DNA of 46,095 bases from Sulfurovum sp. GTDB lineage: Bacteria; Campylobacterota; Campylobacteria; Campylobacterales; Sulfurovaceae. The DNA lies in contig JAAXPZ010000025.1 of the NCBI GenBank assembly GCA_012329065.1, positions 1 through 46,095 on the forward strand, written 5' to 3'. The translations under genes and the position numbers were made by a program. The notes under the pieces were generated by a model. The model was not told the origin of the DNA, did not search any database, and worked only from the letters and a program-made list of their open reading frames with translations. Positions 15,948 to 23,728 of the stretch are shown here, piece by piece. Numbering within the stretch: the stretch's first letter is position 1; the number at the start of each line of letters is the position of its first letter.

Positions 15948-18524
15948 ATGAAAAAACAATATATATCATATAAAGAGAGTTTAGAGTTTCTTTATAAAAT
16001 GGAAAAAATATATCCAGATTTAATTGATATTATTAAAATTGGTAGCACCTATGAAGGACGAGATATCGTTCTTGCTAAAATATCTAAAAATGTAAAAAGA
16101 GCTGACGAAAAACCAGCCATGCTTTTTACAGGTTCAGTGCATGCTCGTGAATGGATAGGGCATGAGCTTGCATTAAAATTTATAGAGTATGTGGTTGAAA
16201 ATCAAGATATAGATCCAGAACTTGAAAAAGCTTTAATTGAATCAACAATATACATGGTTCCATGCCTCAATCCAGACGGATATGAGTACTCTAGAAAACA
16301 TTTCTCTTTTTGGCGTAAAAATCGCAGAGTCAATCATGATGGCACAATAGGTGTAGATCTCAATAGAAACTTCTCTATAGGGTTTGTAAAAAATAGCAAT
16401 ACAGGCTCTAATGTTTATGGAGGAGAGGAGCCTTTTTCAGAAGCTGAGACAAGAGCTATCAAAGAGTTTGTTGATGCTCATGAGAATATCACCATAGCTC
16501 TTGATTACCATTCGCAAGGAAATGTCTTTTTCCCTGCACATAAGTTTATGCACGAAGCGGAAATAGATGGAACTGACATGAATGTTTTGTGTGCAAATAT
16601 GAATGATGAAATATCCAAGGTCACAGGAAGAAAATATGGTATACATAGAGGAAAACCACCCGCATCTCTGATAGCAGGGTCTGGCAGAGAGTATTATTAT
16701 TCTAAAGGCATGCTTGCTGTGGTTGTTGAAGTAGGGACTAAAAATATTCCCGACTATATGAAAAGTATGACAGGAAGTATCAATGAAAATATACCAGCAT
16801 TAAAAAAAGCATTTACCGAAGTAGTGAATTATTCCCCATTGTCACCTAGTAGAGTAGATGAATTTACTATAGAATCCAGAGATGCTTCATCAGTGACTTT
16901 GGTATGGCAGTATGAAAAAAGAGCTGACATATTTTTTGAGGTTTATCGGAGTACAAAAGATAAAGATGCCTGCAATGAACGTACAAAAGTAGGAATTGTA
17001 GGAGGGAACTGCTTTGTCGATACAGACCTAGTCTCTTCTACAAATTATCACTATACGATACGAGCGGTTAATAAAACAACAGGTTACAAGTCACCTTTTG
17101 CACCTATTGTGAAAGTAAGAACTTGGCTAGAAGATGATGAGTTTTTCAAGCTTATCTTTGCCAATAAGTCTGGTACAGGTTATGTCGGAGAGTATATGCA
17201 AGAGCAGAATCGTTCACATTTTGGATTAAATTCACTTTTTGTAGGGATAAATAAATCAAAAGGAATATGTAGTTCTGTGATGAGCTTTAATCTTGATAGC
17301 ATTCCTGAAAATGCTATTGTTAAATCAGCTCGTTTTTATATTTATCCTATGAATCGTGTCGCAGCTAAAATAGAAAAATTTGGAGAGTGGAATCTATCTT
17401 TGTTAAATCAAGAAAGTTTTAGCGAAATCACCGATTTTGATGAAATGGAAAATGCAAAACCTCATGGTGTTATAGGACGCGCAATACAATCAAGTAATCT
17501 AACTCAAGGCATTTGGAATCATTGGAGTTTTTCTAAGCACGAGTGTAGACTATTGCAACAAGAATTTAACAGCAAACAAGCCGTCTTTAGACTAGATGGG
17601 CCAAAAACACTTCCTGACGGAGAAAGCTCTCAGATGATGCAGTTTGATATAGGTTATGGAAAATTTGGTGGAGGAATACAGTATAGACCTATACTTGATA
17701 TTAAATATACACTTGAGAACAAAAAGATTAAACTTCCGGCGGTAACGCTTTCTACTATCTGTATAGACAAAACACAAAATGGATTGAAAAGTGGATTTGA
17801 TGCTGATGGTCATCGTGTATATGGGTATTTGGAATTTGATTTGACTCAGCTTCCTGACCCAGAAAATACCATGATAACACAATGCTCTTTGAAAATACGC
17901 AATAAAAATACTTTCAATAAAAAGTCTGATGTACGATATTATGTGGAATTAGTGAAGCTTGAGGAGGCAAAAGATTATAACGATATGAGAAATCGTGAAA
18001 AGATAGAATATATAGGATATGAAGTAGCTGAATCAGATTTGAATGGAAGGGATTGTCAATATTTTAAGTTTGATACACTTTCTAAGAATGTTTTAGATCA
18101 CATACATCAAGAAGGTGATAGGCTCAAGCTAGTAATCAAGCCTACATCTTCACTCGGTAGCAAAAATAGAATCATAGAGTGGGATTCTAGTGTTCAATTA
18201 GTGGTCAAGTATATTGATAAGCGTCGTAGAGCCTTGTCTTCTTCAAATAATCTAAAAATTTCAAAAGAAAATAAAATGATTAAACTTACTTGGGATAAAG
18301 TAGAAAGCGATGCACTAAAAGGCTACTATGTAGTTAGAAACAGCTTTCACCCACCAAGGCACTTTATGGATGGCGTCAAGTTGTATGGAGGTAAAGACAC
18401 TTGGACATATGATAACTTTGCCTCGCTTGACAAAGAAAAGTATTATTCGGTATTTTCATATGATGATGTACCAAACTTCTCCGAGCCCACGAGTATCAAG
18501 TATAATCCTTTGGAGAAATATTAA
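15948..18524 (+). CDS. M14 zinc carboxypeptidase with FN3 and DNRLRE-like domains
   Basis: An 858-aa multidomain protein. Residues 1-300 are an M14 carboxypeptidase with every key residue: zinc ligands His65 and Glu68 (GSVHAREW) and His188 (DYHSQGN), substrate-binding Arg in FWRKNRR, Asn139-Arg140 (VDLNRNFS) and catalytic Glu261 (VVVEVGT). A fibronectin type III-like domain follows (about 302-392), then two DNRLRE-like beta domains (about 400-600 and 600-765) and a second FN3-like domain at the C-terminus. No signal peptide or membrane segment is seen, although such accessory domains are usually extracellular. The gene is third in the ATP-grasp cluster, 61 nt after the HhH protein. A role in removing C-terminal residues that the ligases add is inferred. 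Confidence 0.88.
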   Translation: MKKQYISYKESLEFLYKMEKIYPDLIDIIKIGSTYEGRDIVLAKISKNVKRADEKPAMLFTGSVHAREWIGHELALKFIEYVVENQDIDPELEKALIESTIYMVPCLNPDGYEYSRKHFSFWRKNRRVNHDGTIGVDLNRNFSIGFVKNSNTGSNVYGGEEPFSEAETRAIKEFVDAHENITIALDYHSQGNVFFPAHKFMHEAEIDGTDMNVLCANMNDEISKVTGRKYGIHRGKPPASLIAGSGREYYYSKGMLAVVVEVGTKNIPDYMKSMTGSINENIPALKKAFTEVVNYSPLSPSRVDEFTIESRDASSVTLVWQYEKRADIFFEVYRSTKDKDACNERTKVGIVGGNCFVDTDLVSSTNYHYTIRAVNKTTGYKSPFAPIVKVRTWLEDDEFFKLIFANKSGTGYVGEYMQEQNRSHFGLNSLFVGINKSKGICSSVMSFNLDSIPENAIVKSARFYIYPMNRVAAKIEKFGEWNLSLLNQESFSEITDFDEMENAKPHGVIGRAIQSSNLTQGIWNHWSFSKHECRLLQQEFNSKQAVFRLDGPKTLPDGESSQMMQFDIGYGKFGGGIQYRPILDIKYTLENKKIKLPAVTLSTICIDKTQNGLKSGFDADGHRVYGYLEFDLTQLPDPENTMITQCSLKIRNKNTFNKKSDVRYYVELVKLEEAKDYNDMRNREKIEYIGYEVAESDLNGRDCQYFKFDTLSKNVLDHIHQEGDRLKLVIKPTSSLGSKNRIIEWDSSVQLVVKYIDKRRRALSSSNNLKISKENKMIKLTWDKVESDALKGYYVVRNSFHPPRHFMDGVKLYGGKDTWTYDNFASLDKEKYYSVFSYDDVPNFSEPTSIKYNPLEKY

Positions 18525-18555
18525 ATTTGGATATACTCTCACAATAGGAGTAAGT

Positions 18556-19146
18556 ATGCTAGTAGATTTTAAAGAAAAAACTATATCTGAAAGATACCAT
18601 CTGATGAGTAGCGTTATTGTCCCTAGGCCTATAGCATGGATAGCGACTGAGGGTGAGGTGAGCAATATTGCACCTTTTTCTTATTTTATGGCATTATCTT
18701 CTGATCCTGCAACTGTAATCGTTGCTATAGGGCATAGGGCAGACGGCAGTCCCAAGGATACGCTTAGAAACCTAAGGGAGTCAAAGAAGTGTGCCATCTG
18801 TGTTGTAGATGAAAATCACTTTGAGGATATGCATTTTAGCTCTAAAGGGCTGGAGGCAAACGAAAGTGAGCTAGATATATTTGATATATCTACTCAAAAG
18901 ATACTAGAGGAATACCCTGCTGTACCTACTGGTATCAAAGCTGTGCTCTTTGGCGAGTATCTTCAAGAAGTTGATCTAAAAGGAAGTAAAACTATCCCTG
19001 TTATTATTGAGATAAAGCAGCTGTATGTAGATGAGTCCATAGTAACTGATCCCGCTAAGATAAAAATAGAAATTGACACAATAGCTAGAATGGGCAATAG
19101 CTATCGGATACTTGGCGATATGCTAGATGCTCCAAAAATTAAGTAG
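18556..19146 (+). CDS. Flavin reductase-like (flavoredoxin/DIM6-NTAB) protein
   Basis: A 196-aa FMN-binding split-barrel protein of the flavin reductase-like family. Typical segments are LMSSVIVPRPIAWIAT, NIAPFSYFMALSSDPATVIVAIG and KDTLRNLRESK. Family members bind FMN and act as flavoredoxins or flavin reductases. The frame is open far upstream into the M14 gene, but AGGAG at 18546-18550, five bases before the ATG at 18556, and a TATACT -10-like box just before it, fix the start. It ends five bases from the convergent histidine kinase gene. The electron donor and acceptor are unknown. Confidence 0.88.
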   Translation: MLVDFKEKTISERYHLMSSVIVPRPIAWIATEGEVSNIAPFSYFMALSSDPATVIVAIGHRADGSPKDTLRNLRESKKCAICVVDENHFEDMHFSSKGLEANESELDIFDISTQKILEEYPAVPTGIKAVLFGEYLQEVDLKGSKTIPVIIEIKQLYVDESIVTDPAKIKIEIDTIARMGNSYRILGDMLDAPKIK

Positions 19147-19151
19147 AGCTA

Positions 19152-20387
19152 CTATGAAGAAGATATGACAAAACTACTTTTATCATCTTTATGGTAGTAT
19201 TTTATATCTAGAGATAACATTCTGATAATACTTTGGACGATATATAGCCCTAGCCCTAATCCATGGTTTTGATTATGAAATGGTTTCAAATATGGCTCTA
19301 GAGAATCAGTAAATTTAGCTCCAGTGTTAGATATAGTGATCCCCGCTGTATCTATAGTGATGATGGCATAGTGATTTGGCGAATATTTAATGGCATTGTC
19401 AATAAGATTTTTGATTGCTAGCGAAAGTAGATCAAAGTCTGTATTGATGATATACTCACCTTTTGCCTCTAGTTTTATTTTTTGCTTCATCTCTTCATCG
19501 CTTAATATCATAAGTTCAAGTGCTTGCTCTACGATATCCACAGCATTATAGTTTGCCAGCTTTAGCTCATAGCTTGAGGATAACATCTGCTCTATCTTGG
19601 AAAATTCACTGATTAGTAGCTCTAGTCTTTCAAATATGGCATTGTATCCTTCTTGGTGTTTATTGTTTTCTAGAAATTCATTCAGAAGTCTGCCTTTTGC
19701 GATAGGAGTTTTGAGTTCGTGCATGATGGAGCGTAAAAACAGCTGCCTTGAGTTGATAAGAGATTCTAGTTTACGAAGTGCATCATCAAAGCTATTTGCC
19801 ACTTGTGCTATCTCATCATTTTTGTTGCTTTTTACACTGACACTCAAGTCACCTTGTACAACTTCTTGGATTTGCATGTGAAGCTTTTTAAGTGGCATTA
19901 GACTTCTTGTTAACCATAGATACAGGAGTGACAGTAGCATCAGGGCAGCTATGTACCAAAATAGTACTTTCCATGGCATGTGCATGTGATGAGCATCTTT
20001 GAGTAATATTTCATACTTAGGATTTTTTATATATAAAAAAATGTTTCCTTTTGATCTCAATATCTTTGTTATATGAGCTCTTTTTTTTCGTTTAAATACA
20101 ACTTTTGCATTTTTAAGAATATTCTTGATTCTCTTTCGTTTTTTTACTACTGCGAGATCACTCTCATCAAGAAATAGCTTTAGATTAGGGTCATTGAGTG
20201 TTTCTTGTGTGCTTTGCTGTCTACTTTGTCCAAAATGCCTATTAACATATAGAGCTGTTCGCATATGTTTTTTGCGTAAGAGCTGAAAATTTTCATTTTT
20301 TTGTACATAGAAAAATAGCCCAAAAAATGCAGTAGTAAAAAGAGCAGTGACTAAGAATATAATCCGTATTTTGTTATATATACTCAT
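19152..20387 (-). CDS. Membrane sensor histidine kinase, ArsS/CpxA-like
   Basis: A 411-aa two-TM sensor kinase. TM1 lies at about residues 8-27, followed by a very basic periplasmic loop of about 110 residues, TM2 at about 140-160, a HAMP segment, and the HisKA motif SIMHELKTPIAKGRLL. The ATPase domain has IKNLIDNAIKYSP and GLGLGLYIV but a shortened, degenerate G1 region (ISNTGAKF), as seen in epsilonproteobacterial kinases of the ArsS type. Its start overlaps the response regulator stop by four bases. With the Spy/CpxP-like gene upstream, it is probably an envelope-stress, acid or metal sensor; the signal itself is not evident. Confidence 0.9.
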   Translation of the reverse strand: MSIYNKIRIIFLVTALFTTAFFGLFFYVQKNENFQLLRKKHMRTALYVNRHFGQSRQQSTQETLNDPNLKLFLDESDLAVVKKRKRIKNILKNAKVVFKRKKRAHITKILRSKGNIFLYIKNPKYEILLKDAHHMHMPWKVLFWYIAALMLLSLLYLWLTRSLMPLKKLHMQIQEVVQGDLSVSVKSNKNDEIAQVANSFDDALRKLESLINSRQLFLRSIMHELKTPIAKGRLLNEFLENNKHQEGYNAIFERLELLISEFSKIEQMLSSSYELKLANYNAVDIVEQALELMILSDEEMKQKIKLEAKGEYIINTDFDLLSLAIKNLIDNAIKYSPNHYAIITIDTAGITISNTGAKFTDSLEPYLKPFHNQNHGLGLGLYIVQSIIRMLSLDIKYYHKDDKSSFVISSS

Positions 20388-21043
20388 GTCAGAAGTTTGT
20401 ATCCTATGCCACGGACTGTTTTTATAGAGATACTCTCGGGAAGTTTTTTACGAAGGCGACTGAGAATAACTGACAGTGATCCATTACTCCCGCACTCAAA
20501 CACCTCAGAATCATAAAGTATCTGCTCCTTGGAGACTGTAGAGCCTATGTTTTTAACCAAAAGTCTCATAACAACATACTCTGCTGGTGTCAGGTCAAGC
20601 TCTCTGTTTTCTACAATGATAGAGTCATGTTTTTCGTGTAGCTCTATTTTGTTTTGATGATTATTTTGATCTGAATCTTTAATTTTCTTATATCTCCTAA
20701 GCAAAGATATGATACGGGCATACATTTCTTGTGGGTCATAAGGTTTTGGAAGATAGTCATCAGCACCTATCTGAAGCCCTATGACTTTGTCACTTAGGTC
20801 AGATCTGGCAGAGGAGATAATGATAGGTATATCATATTTGGCGACTACTTCTCTGCATACTTCTAGACCATCAATTCCAGGCAGAGTGAGGTCTAGTATT
20901 AGGAGATCGTATTTTTCTATGCCAGCACTTAAGCCCAAGAACGGATCTGTAAAGTTCGTAACCTTGAGATTGTATTTAGCTAGATAATCACTCAGTAGCG
21001 ATGCAAACTGAGGATCATCCTCTATCATTAGTATATTTGCCAT
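20384..21043 (-). CDS. OmpR-family response regulator
   Basis: A 219-aa response regulator with an N-terminal receiver (ILMIEDDPQ, acceptor Asp in YDLLILDLTLPG, IISSAR, Lys in DDYLPKPYD) and a C-terminal winged-helix DNA-binding domain (LTPAEYVVMRLLVKN, then VILSRLRKKL and TVRGIGYKL). It is the partner of the overlapping histidine kinase. It starts 13 nt after the Spy-like gene, so all three form one operon. Direct GTTAA repeats upstream of the operon are a plausible autoregulatory binding site. Confidence 0.95.
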   Translation of the reverse strand: MANILMIEDDPQFASLLSDYLAKYNLKVTNFTDPFLGLSAGIEKYDLLILDLTLPGIDGLEVCREVVAKYDIPIIISSARSDLSDKVIGLQIGADDYLPKPYDPQEMYARIISLLRRYKKIKDSDQNNHQNKIELHEKHDSIIVENRELDLTPAEYVVMRLLVKNIGSTVSKEQILYDSEVFECGSNGSLSVILSRLRKKLPESISIKTVRGIGYKLLT

Positions 21044-21056
21044 AGAATATTATAAC

Positions 21057-21572
21057 TTATTTTTTGTGCTGCTTTCTTCTTTCATCTTTTTTCTTTATAT
21101 TATCAACCAGCTTTAGTCTCTGCTCGGGAGTCAAAATAGCTATGGCTTTTTCTATCATGTTCGCCTTTACTTTCGCCATCTCTGTTGCTTTGTTTTCTGC
21201 TGCGGCTATAAATTCGTCTTTTTTAAAGCCATCAGTAGTGATGAATTCTTTAATATTCATAAATCCCTTGTGTTCTTTCCTTTTTTGTTTGTATGACTTT
21301 TTCATGGATTTTCTGATATCTTTTAGTTCACTTTTTTGTTCATCTGTGAGATCCAGTTTTTTAAATGCACGATATATCATTTTGTTTGAGTTTTTACGGT
21401 TGTGCTTTTTATGCATCTTGTCTCTATCTTTTGTGCCTCTATGTTCTTTGCACTCTTGCCTATTTATCTGATCTTCACAGCCTTTTCCATGCTTCATGCC
21501 CTGTGCTGATACACTTGTACTTGCTATGGCTCCCGATATGGCTATAATCGCCAAAGTTTTAATTGCTTTCAT
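21057..21572 (-). CDS. Spy/CpxP-like periplasmic protein with LTxxQ motif
   Basis: A 171-aa protein with a Sec signal peptide (about residues 1-23, cleavage after SVSA), a highly basic histidine- and lysine-rich stretch, and two LTxxQ-type motifs (DLTDEQKSELKDI and ILTPEQRLKL), the signature of the Spy/CpxP family. Those proteins are helical periplasmic chaperones and feedback inhibitors of envelope-stress kinases. It is the first gene of an operon with the response regulator and kinase, exactly the logic of cpxP-cpxRA. The basic histidine-rich region might bind metal. The start has AAAGGA nine bases upstream. Confidence 0.88.
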   Translation of the reverse strand: MKAIKTLAIIAISGAIASTSVSAQGMKHGKGCEDQINRQECKEHRGTKDRDKMHKKHNRKNSNKMIYRAFKKLDLTDEQKSELKDIRKSMKKSYKQKRKEHKGFMNIKEFITTDGFKKDEFIAAAENKATEMAKVKANMIEKAIAILTPEQRLKLVDNIKKKDERRKQHKK

Positions 21573-21653
21573 TGTTTTGTTCCTTTGTTGTTTGTTTTAT
21601 CTTTCGACACTGGCATTATGAGGTATGAGTATGAACGGAATGCTACAGGTTTA

Positions 21654-21668
21654 TTAACGAACTTTAAC
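21654..21668 (-). promoter_or_regulatory. GTTAA-N5-GTTAA direct repeat, candidate response-regulator box
   Basis: On the minus strand GTTAA occurs twice at a 10-bp period (21668-21664 and 21658-21654), about 82 nt upstream of the Spy-like gene and upstream of a CATAAT -10-like box. OmpR-family regulators bind such direct repeats; the enterobacterial CpxR box has the form GTAAA-N5-GTAAA. Use by the adjacent regulator is inferred. Confidence 0.4.
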
Positions 21669-21701
21669 CGTAAGTCAAATCATGTTTTGTTATAGAGCCA
21701 G

Positions 21702-22436
21702 CTACAGTAATTCTGGTCTGTATTCGAAATGCATTGTATCGTAGTGGTACCATTTGCCACCCCAGATGAAGCCGTGCTTTTCGAAAATCTTGACTATTTC
21801 TATAGGAATTTGATTGCGATACTTGTATTCACCTTTGCTCCATCTCCAGTAGGCTGAGTATTTGACATTGATATCGATAGCAGCTCCAAAAGAGTGGACG
21901 CTAAGCCTTTTTGTGCCTGCTATAACTCGCCACTTGAATGTGCCACTTGTAGGTGTGAGAAATTTTTTCAGTTTAGGCTTTTTTACTACAAGTCTCTTGA
22001 GATCCCCTTCAACTTTCTTTAGTTTCTTGTGTACATCGTTTACTGTTGTGACCTGAATCTTTTGTCCAAACCAGCTAATAGTTGTGAGCTTTTTCTTGAC
22101 TTCAGACGCTGAGTTGCCATACATTTTTCGGAAGAACTTATCGTTACGGTATCTGCCTGGATCATAGTTTTTGGGCGGATGTGAATATTTGCCTTTTGTG
22201 TATGAGTGGTGAAAAGAATCTTCGATATCAGCTTGCTTGAGCACTTTCTCAAAAGTCTCTTTTTTGCCATCATCATATATCATACTTGTGCCGTCTTGCC
22301 AGATTATTTTGTTGTTTCGGCATTTTTTTATTTGAGAATATGCCTTTACGAGTTTTTTGGCATTATGGTCACATTTTGCATATACCATTGTAGAAGCTGA
22401 GATGAGAAGCATCATAGGGAGAAATAGTTTTTTCAT
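21702..22436 (-). CDS. M15-family peptidase (VanY-like D,D-carboxypeptidase)
   Basis: A 244-aa secreted peptidase with a signal peptide (about 1-20, ending MVYA). The LAS/M15 zinc motifs are present: SVHSFGAAIDIN supplies the first His and the Asp, and WYHYDTMHFEYRPEL supplies the later His. Such enzymes cut D-Ala-D-Ala or L-Ala-D-Glu bonds in peptidoglycan. The N-terminal 120 residues (FHHSYTKGK, NYDPGRYRNDKFF) form a conserved lead-in. It is separate from the envelope-stress operon downstream (129-nt gap) but could be under related control. The exact bond cleaved cannot be told from sequence. Confidence 0.88.
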   Translation of the reverse strand: MKKLFLPMMLLISASTMVYAKCDHNAKKLVKAYSQIKKCRNNKIIWQDGTSMIYDDGKKETFEKVLKQADIEDSFHHSYTKGKYSHPPKNYDPGRYRNDKFFRKMYGNSASEVKKKLTTISWFGQKIQVTTVNDVHKKLKKVEGDLKRLVVKKPKLKKFLTPTSGTFKWRVIAGTKRLSVHSFGAAIDINVKYSAYWRWSKGEYKYRNQIPIEIVKIFEKHGFIWGGKWYHYDTMHFEYRPELL

Positions 22437-22494
22437 TTAAGTAGCCTTTTTGTGTGTTAGAATTACATAACAGAATATCGAAAACTTCTTTAAG

Positions 22495-23151
22495 TCAAGC
22501 TCTTGGATCTACATAGCCTAAACTAAGACTTTTTTTGATCAATTGTACAATATCTTCTTTGGAATCGATATATTGTGGGCATACATCCGTACAGGCAGAG
22601 CAGAGTACACAGTCCCAGATGCCATTTTTCTGTATGGTGTCCATCATAGTTTTTGACGCTTCAGCTCTATTGTCATTTGCGTACCGAAGCACTCTAGTCA
22701 AGACAAAAGGACCCAAGAAGTCCTCCTTTTCATCCAAGGCTGGGCAGGCAGAATAACAACTACAGCACAAGATGCAGTTGCTTTGTTCTATAGTTTTTGT
22801 TTCATCGCCAGCATCTAATGTCACAGAAGAGTGATTGTCTATAGAAATTTTTGCTTTTTTGATAAGCTCCGTAGATAGGTTTTTATCAACAATAAGGTCT
22901 TTTATGATATCAAAATTTCTTAGAGGCTCTATGCTGTCTCCGCTTCTTGCATCATATTGGCAGGCGAGTAGCTCTTCTCCGTTGACTCTGACGGCACAGG
23001 CACCGCACACACCACTTTTGCAAGCATAGTCAAAGCCTAGACTTGGGTCAATATTTTCTCTTATCTCTATGAATGCCTGAAGAAGAGTGGGGTGTCTAAG
23101 CTGAATCTCATAGGCTTGGCTGTCATCCCCTCTATCTATGTTAAGCTTCAC
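22495..23151 (-). CDS. Orphan fumarate reductase/succinate dehydrogenase-like iron-sulfur subunit
   Basis: A 218-aa FrdB/SdhB-type protein. An N-terminal plant-type 2Fe-2S domain has CKSGVCGACAV with the distant ligand in LLAC, and the C-terminal part has two cysteine clusters, CILCCSCYSACP and CVLCSACTDVCP, for the 4Fe-4S and 3Fe-4S/4Fe-4S centres. It would carry electrons between a flavoprotein and a quinone-reactive membrane subunit, but neither partner is adjacent. It starts with GTG at 23151, supported by GGAG five bases before. Partners elsewhere in the genome, or a different flavoprotein partner, are possible. Confidence 0.88.
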   Translation of the reverse strand: MKLNIDRGDDSQAYEIQLRHPTLLQAFIEIRENIDPSLGFDYACKSGVCGACAVRVNGEELLACQYDARSGDSIEPLRNFDIIKDLIVDKNLSTELIKKAKISIDNHSSVTLDAGDETKTIEQSNCILCCSCYSACPALDEKEDFLGPFVLTRVLRYANDNRAEASKTMMDTIQKNGIWDCVLCSACTDVCPQYIDSKEDIVQLIKKSLSLGYVDPRA

Positions 23152-23301
23152 GGCATCTCCACTATTCCATTTTTGTACATTGTCTCGAACTCTATGATAA
23201 GCTTACAATAATACTTCTTATAAATTTATTTCAGCCAACTGTAGTCAAAGATTTGAGATAATAAACAAAGACTATTTATACAATTATCAAAAGGTTTAAC
23301 A

Positions 23302-23601
23302 ATGGATATTAAAAAGTGCAACTCACTTCAAGAGACAAGAGAAGAGATAGATAAACTTGATGACAAGATTGTAGAGTTGATAGCAGCACGAAATGCCTAT
23401 GTCAAGCAGTTGGCGTATTTTAAAGACAGTATAGAGGAGATCAAGGCAGAAGATCGTATATCGGATGTGGTAAATCGTGTTAGAGCCAAAGCAATAGAGC
23501 TCGATCTTTCCCCAAATCTTATAAATGAACTATATGTTCGTATGATAAATGATATGGTAGATAGTGAAGTGGCAGAATTTAAAAATGCCAAGAATTTCTA
23601 A
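23302..23601 (+). CDS. AroQ-type chorismate mutase (PchB-like)
   Basis: A 99-aa all-helical AroQ-class protein. Helix 1 contains TREEIDKLDDKIVELIAARNAYVKQ, with catalytic Arg and Lys positions in the expected order, and a later DRISDVVNRVRAKA segment forms the second active-site helix. The size and the AYVKQLAYFK pattern resemble small monofunctional chorismate mutases and the isochorismate-pyruvate lyase PchB. Chorismate to prephenate conversion for aromatic amino acids is most likely. AAAAGG lies eight bases before the ATG. It is separated from the suf operon by a promoter region. Confidence 0.85.
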   Translation: MDIKKCNSLQETREEIDKLDDKIVELIAARNAYVKQLAYFKDSIEEIKAEDRISDVVNRVRAKAIELDLSPNLINELYVRMINDMVDSEVAEFKNAKNF

Positions 23602-23633
23602 TAAATGTGTATAGATAGCTAAAATTGTATAGA

Positions 23634-23712
23634 ATACCTCCTGTTTAGCCCATTTTGGTTGAAATCCCTTGACAAGAAAACCGTTTTGTGTTATAAAGGA
23701 CAAAATACCTCC
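23634..23712 (+). repeat. Two ATACCTCC direct repeats flanking the suf promoter
   Basis: The octamer ATACCTCC occurs at 23634-23641 and again at 23705-23712, 71 bp apart. The first copy is upstream of the -35 box and the second overlaps the expected transcription start. The arrangement suggests an operator for a suf regulator such as an Rrf2/IscR-type protein, but the sequence is not a recognised consensus. Confidence 0.35.
23669..23697 (+). promoter_or_regulatory. Sigma-70 promoter of the suf operon
   Basis: TTGACA at 23669-23674 and TATAAA at 23692-23697 are separated by exactly 17 nt, a near-consensus promoter and unusually complete for this lineage. Transcription should start near 23704, 25 nt before the sufB ATG, which has AAGGA six bases upstream. 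Confidence 0.75.
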
Positions 23713-23728
23713 GAATTAAGGAAAATAT

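Noticed and set aside
18370-18555. N-terminal extension of the flavoredoxin-like gene into the M14 gene
   Set aside because: The ribosome binding site and family N-terminus place the start at 18556; the upstream codons are M14 coding sequence in another frame.
21064-21471. Plus-strand frame resembling a hydrophobic membrane protein
   Set aside because: It is the antisense of the lysine-rich Spy-like gene, which produces Phe/Leu/Ser-rich shadow frames.
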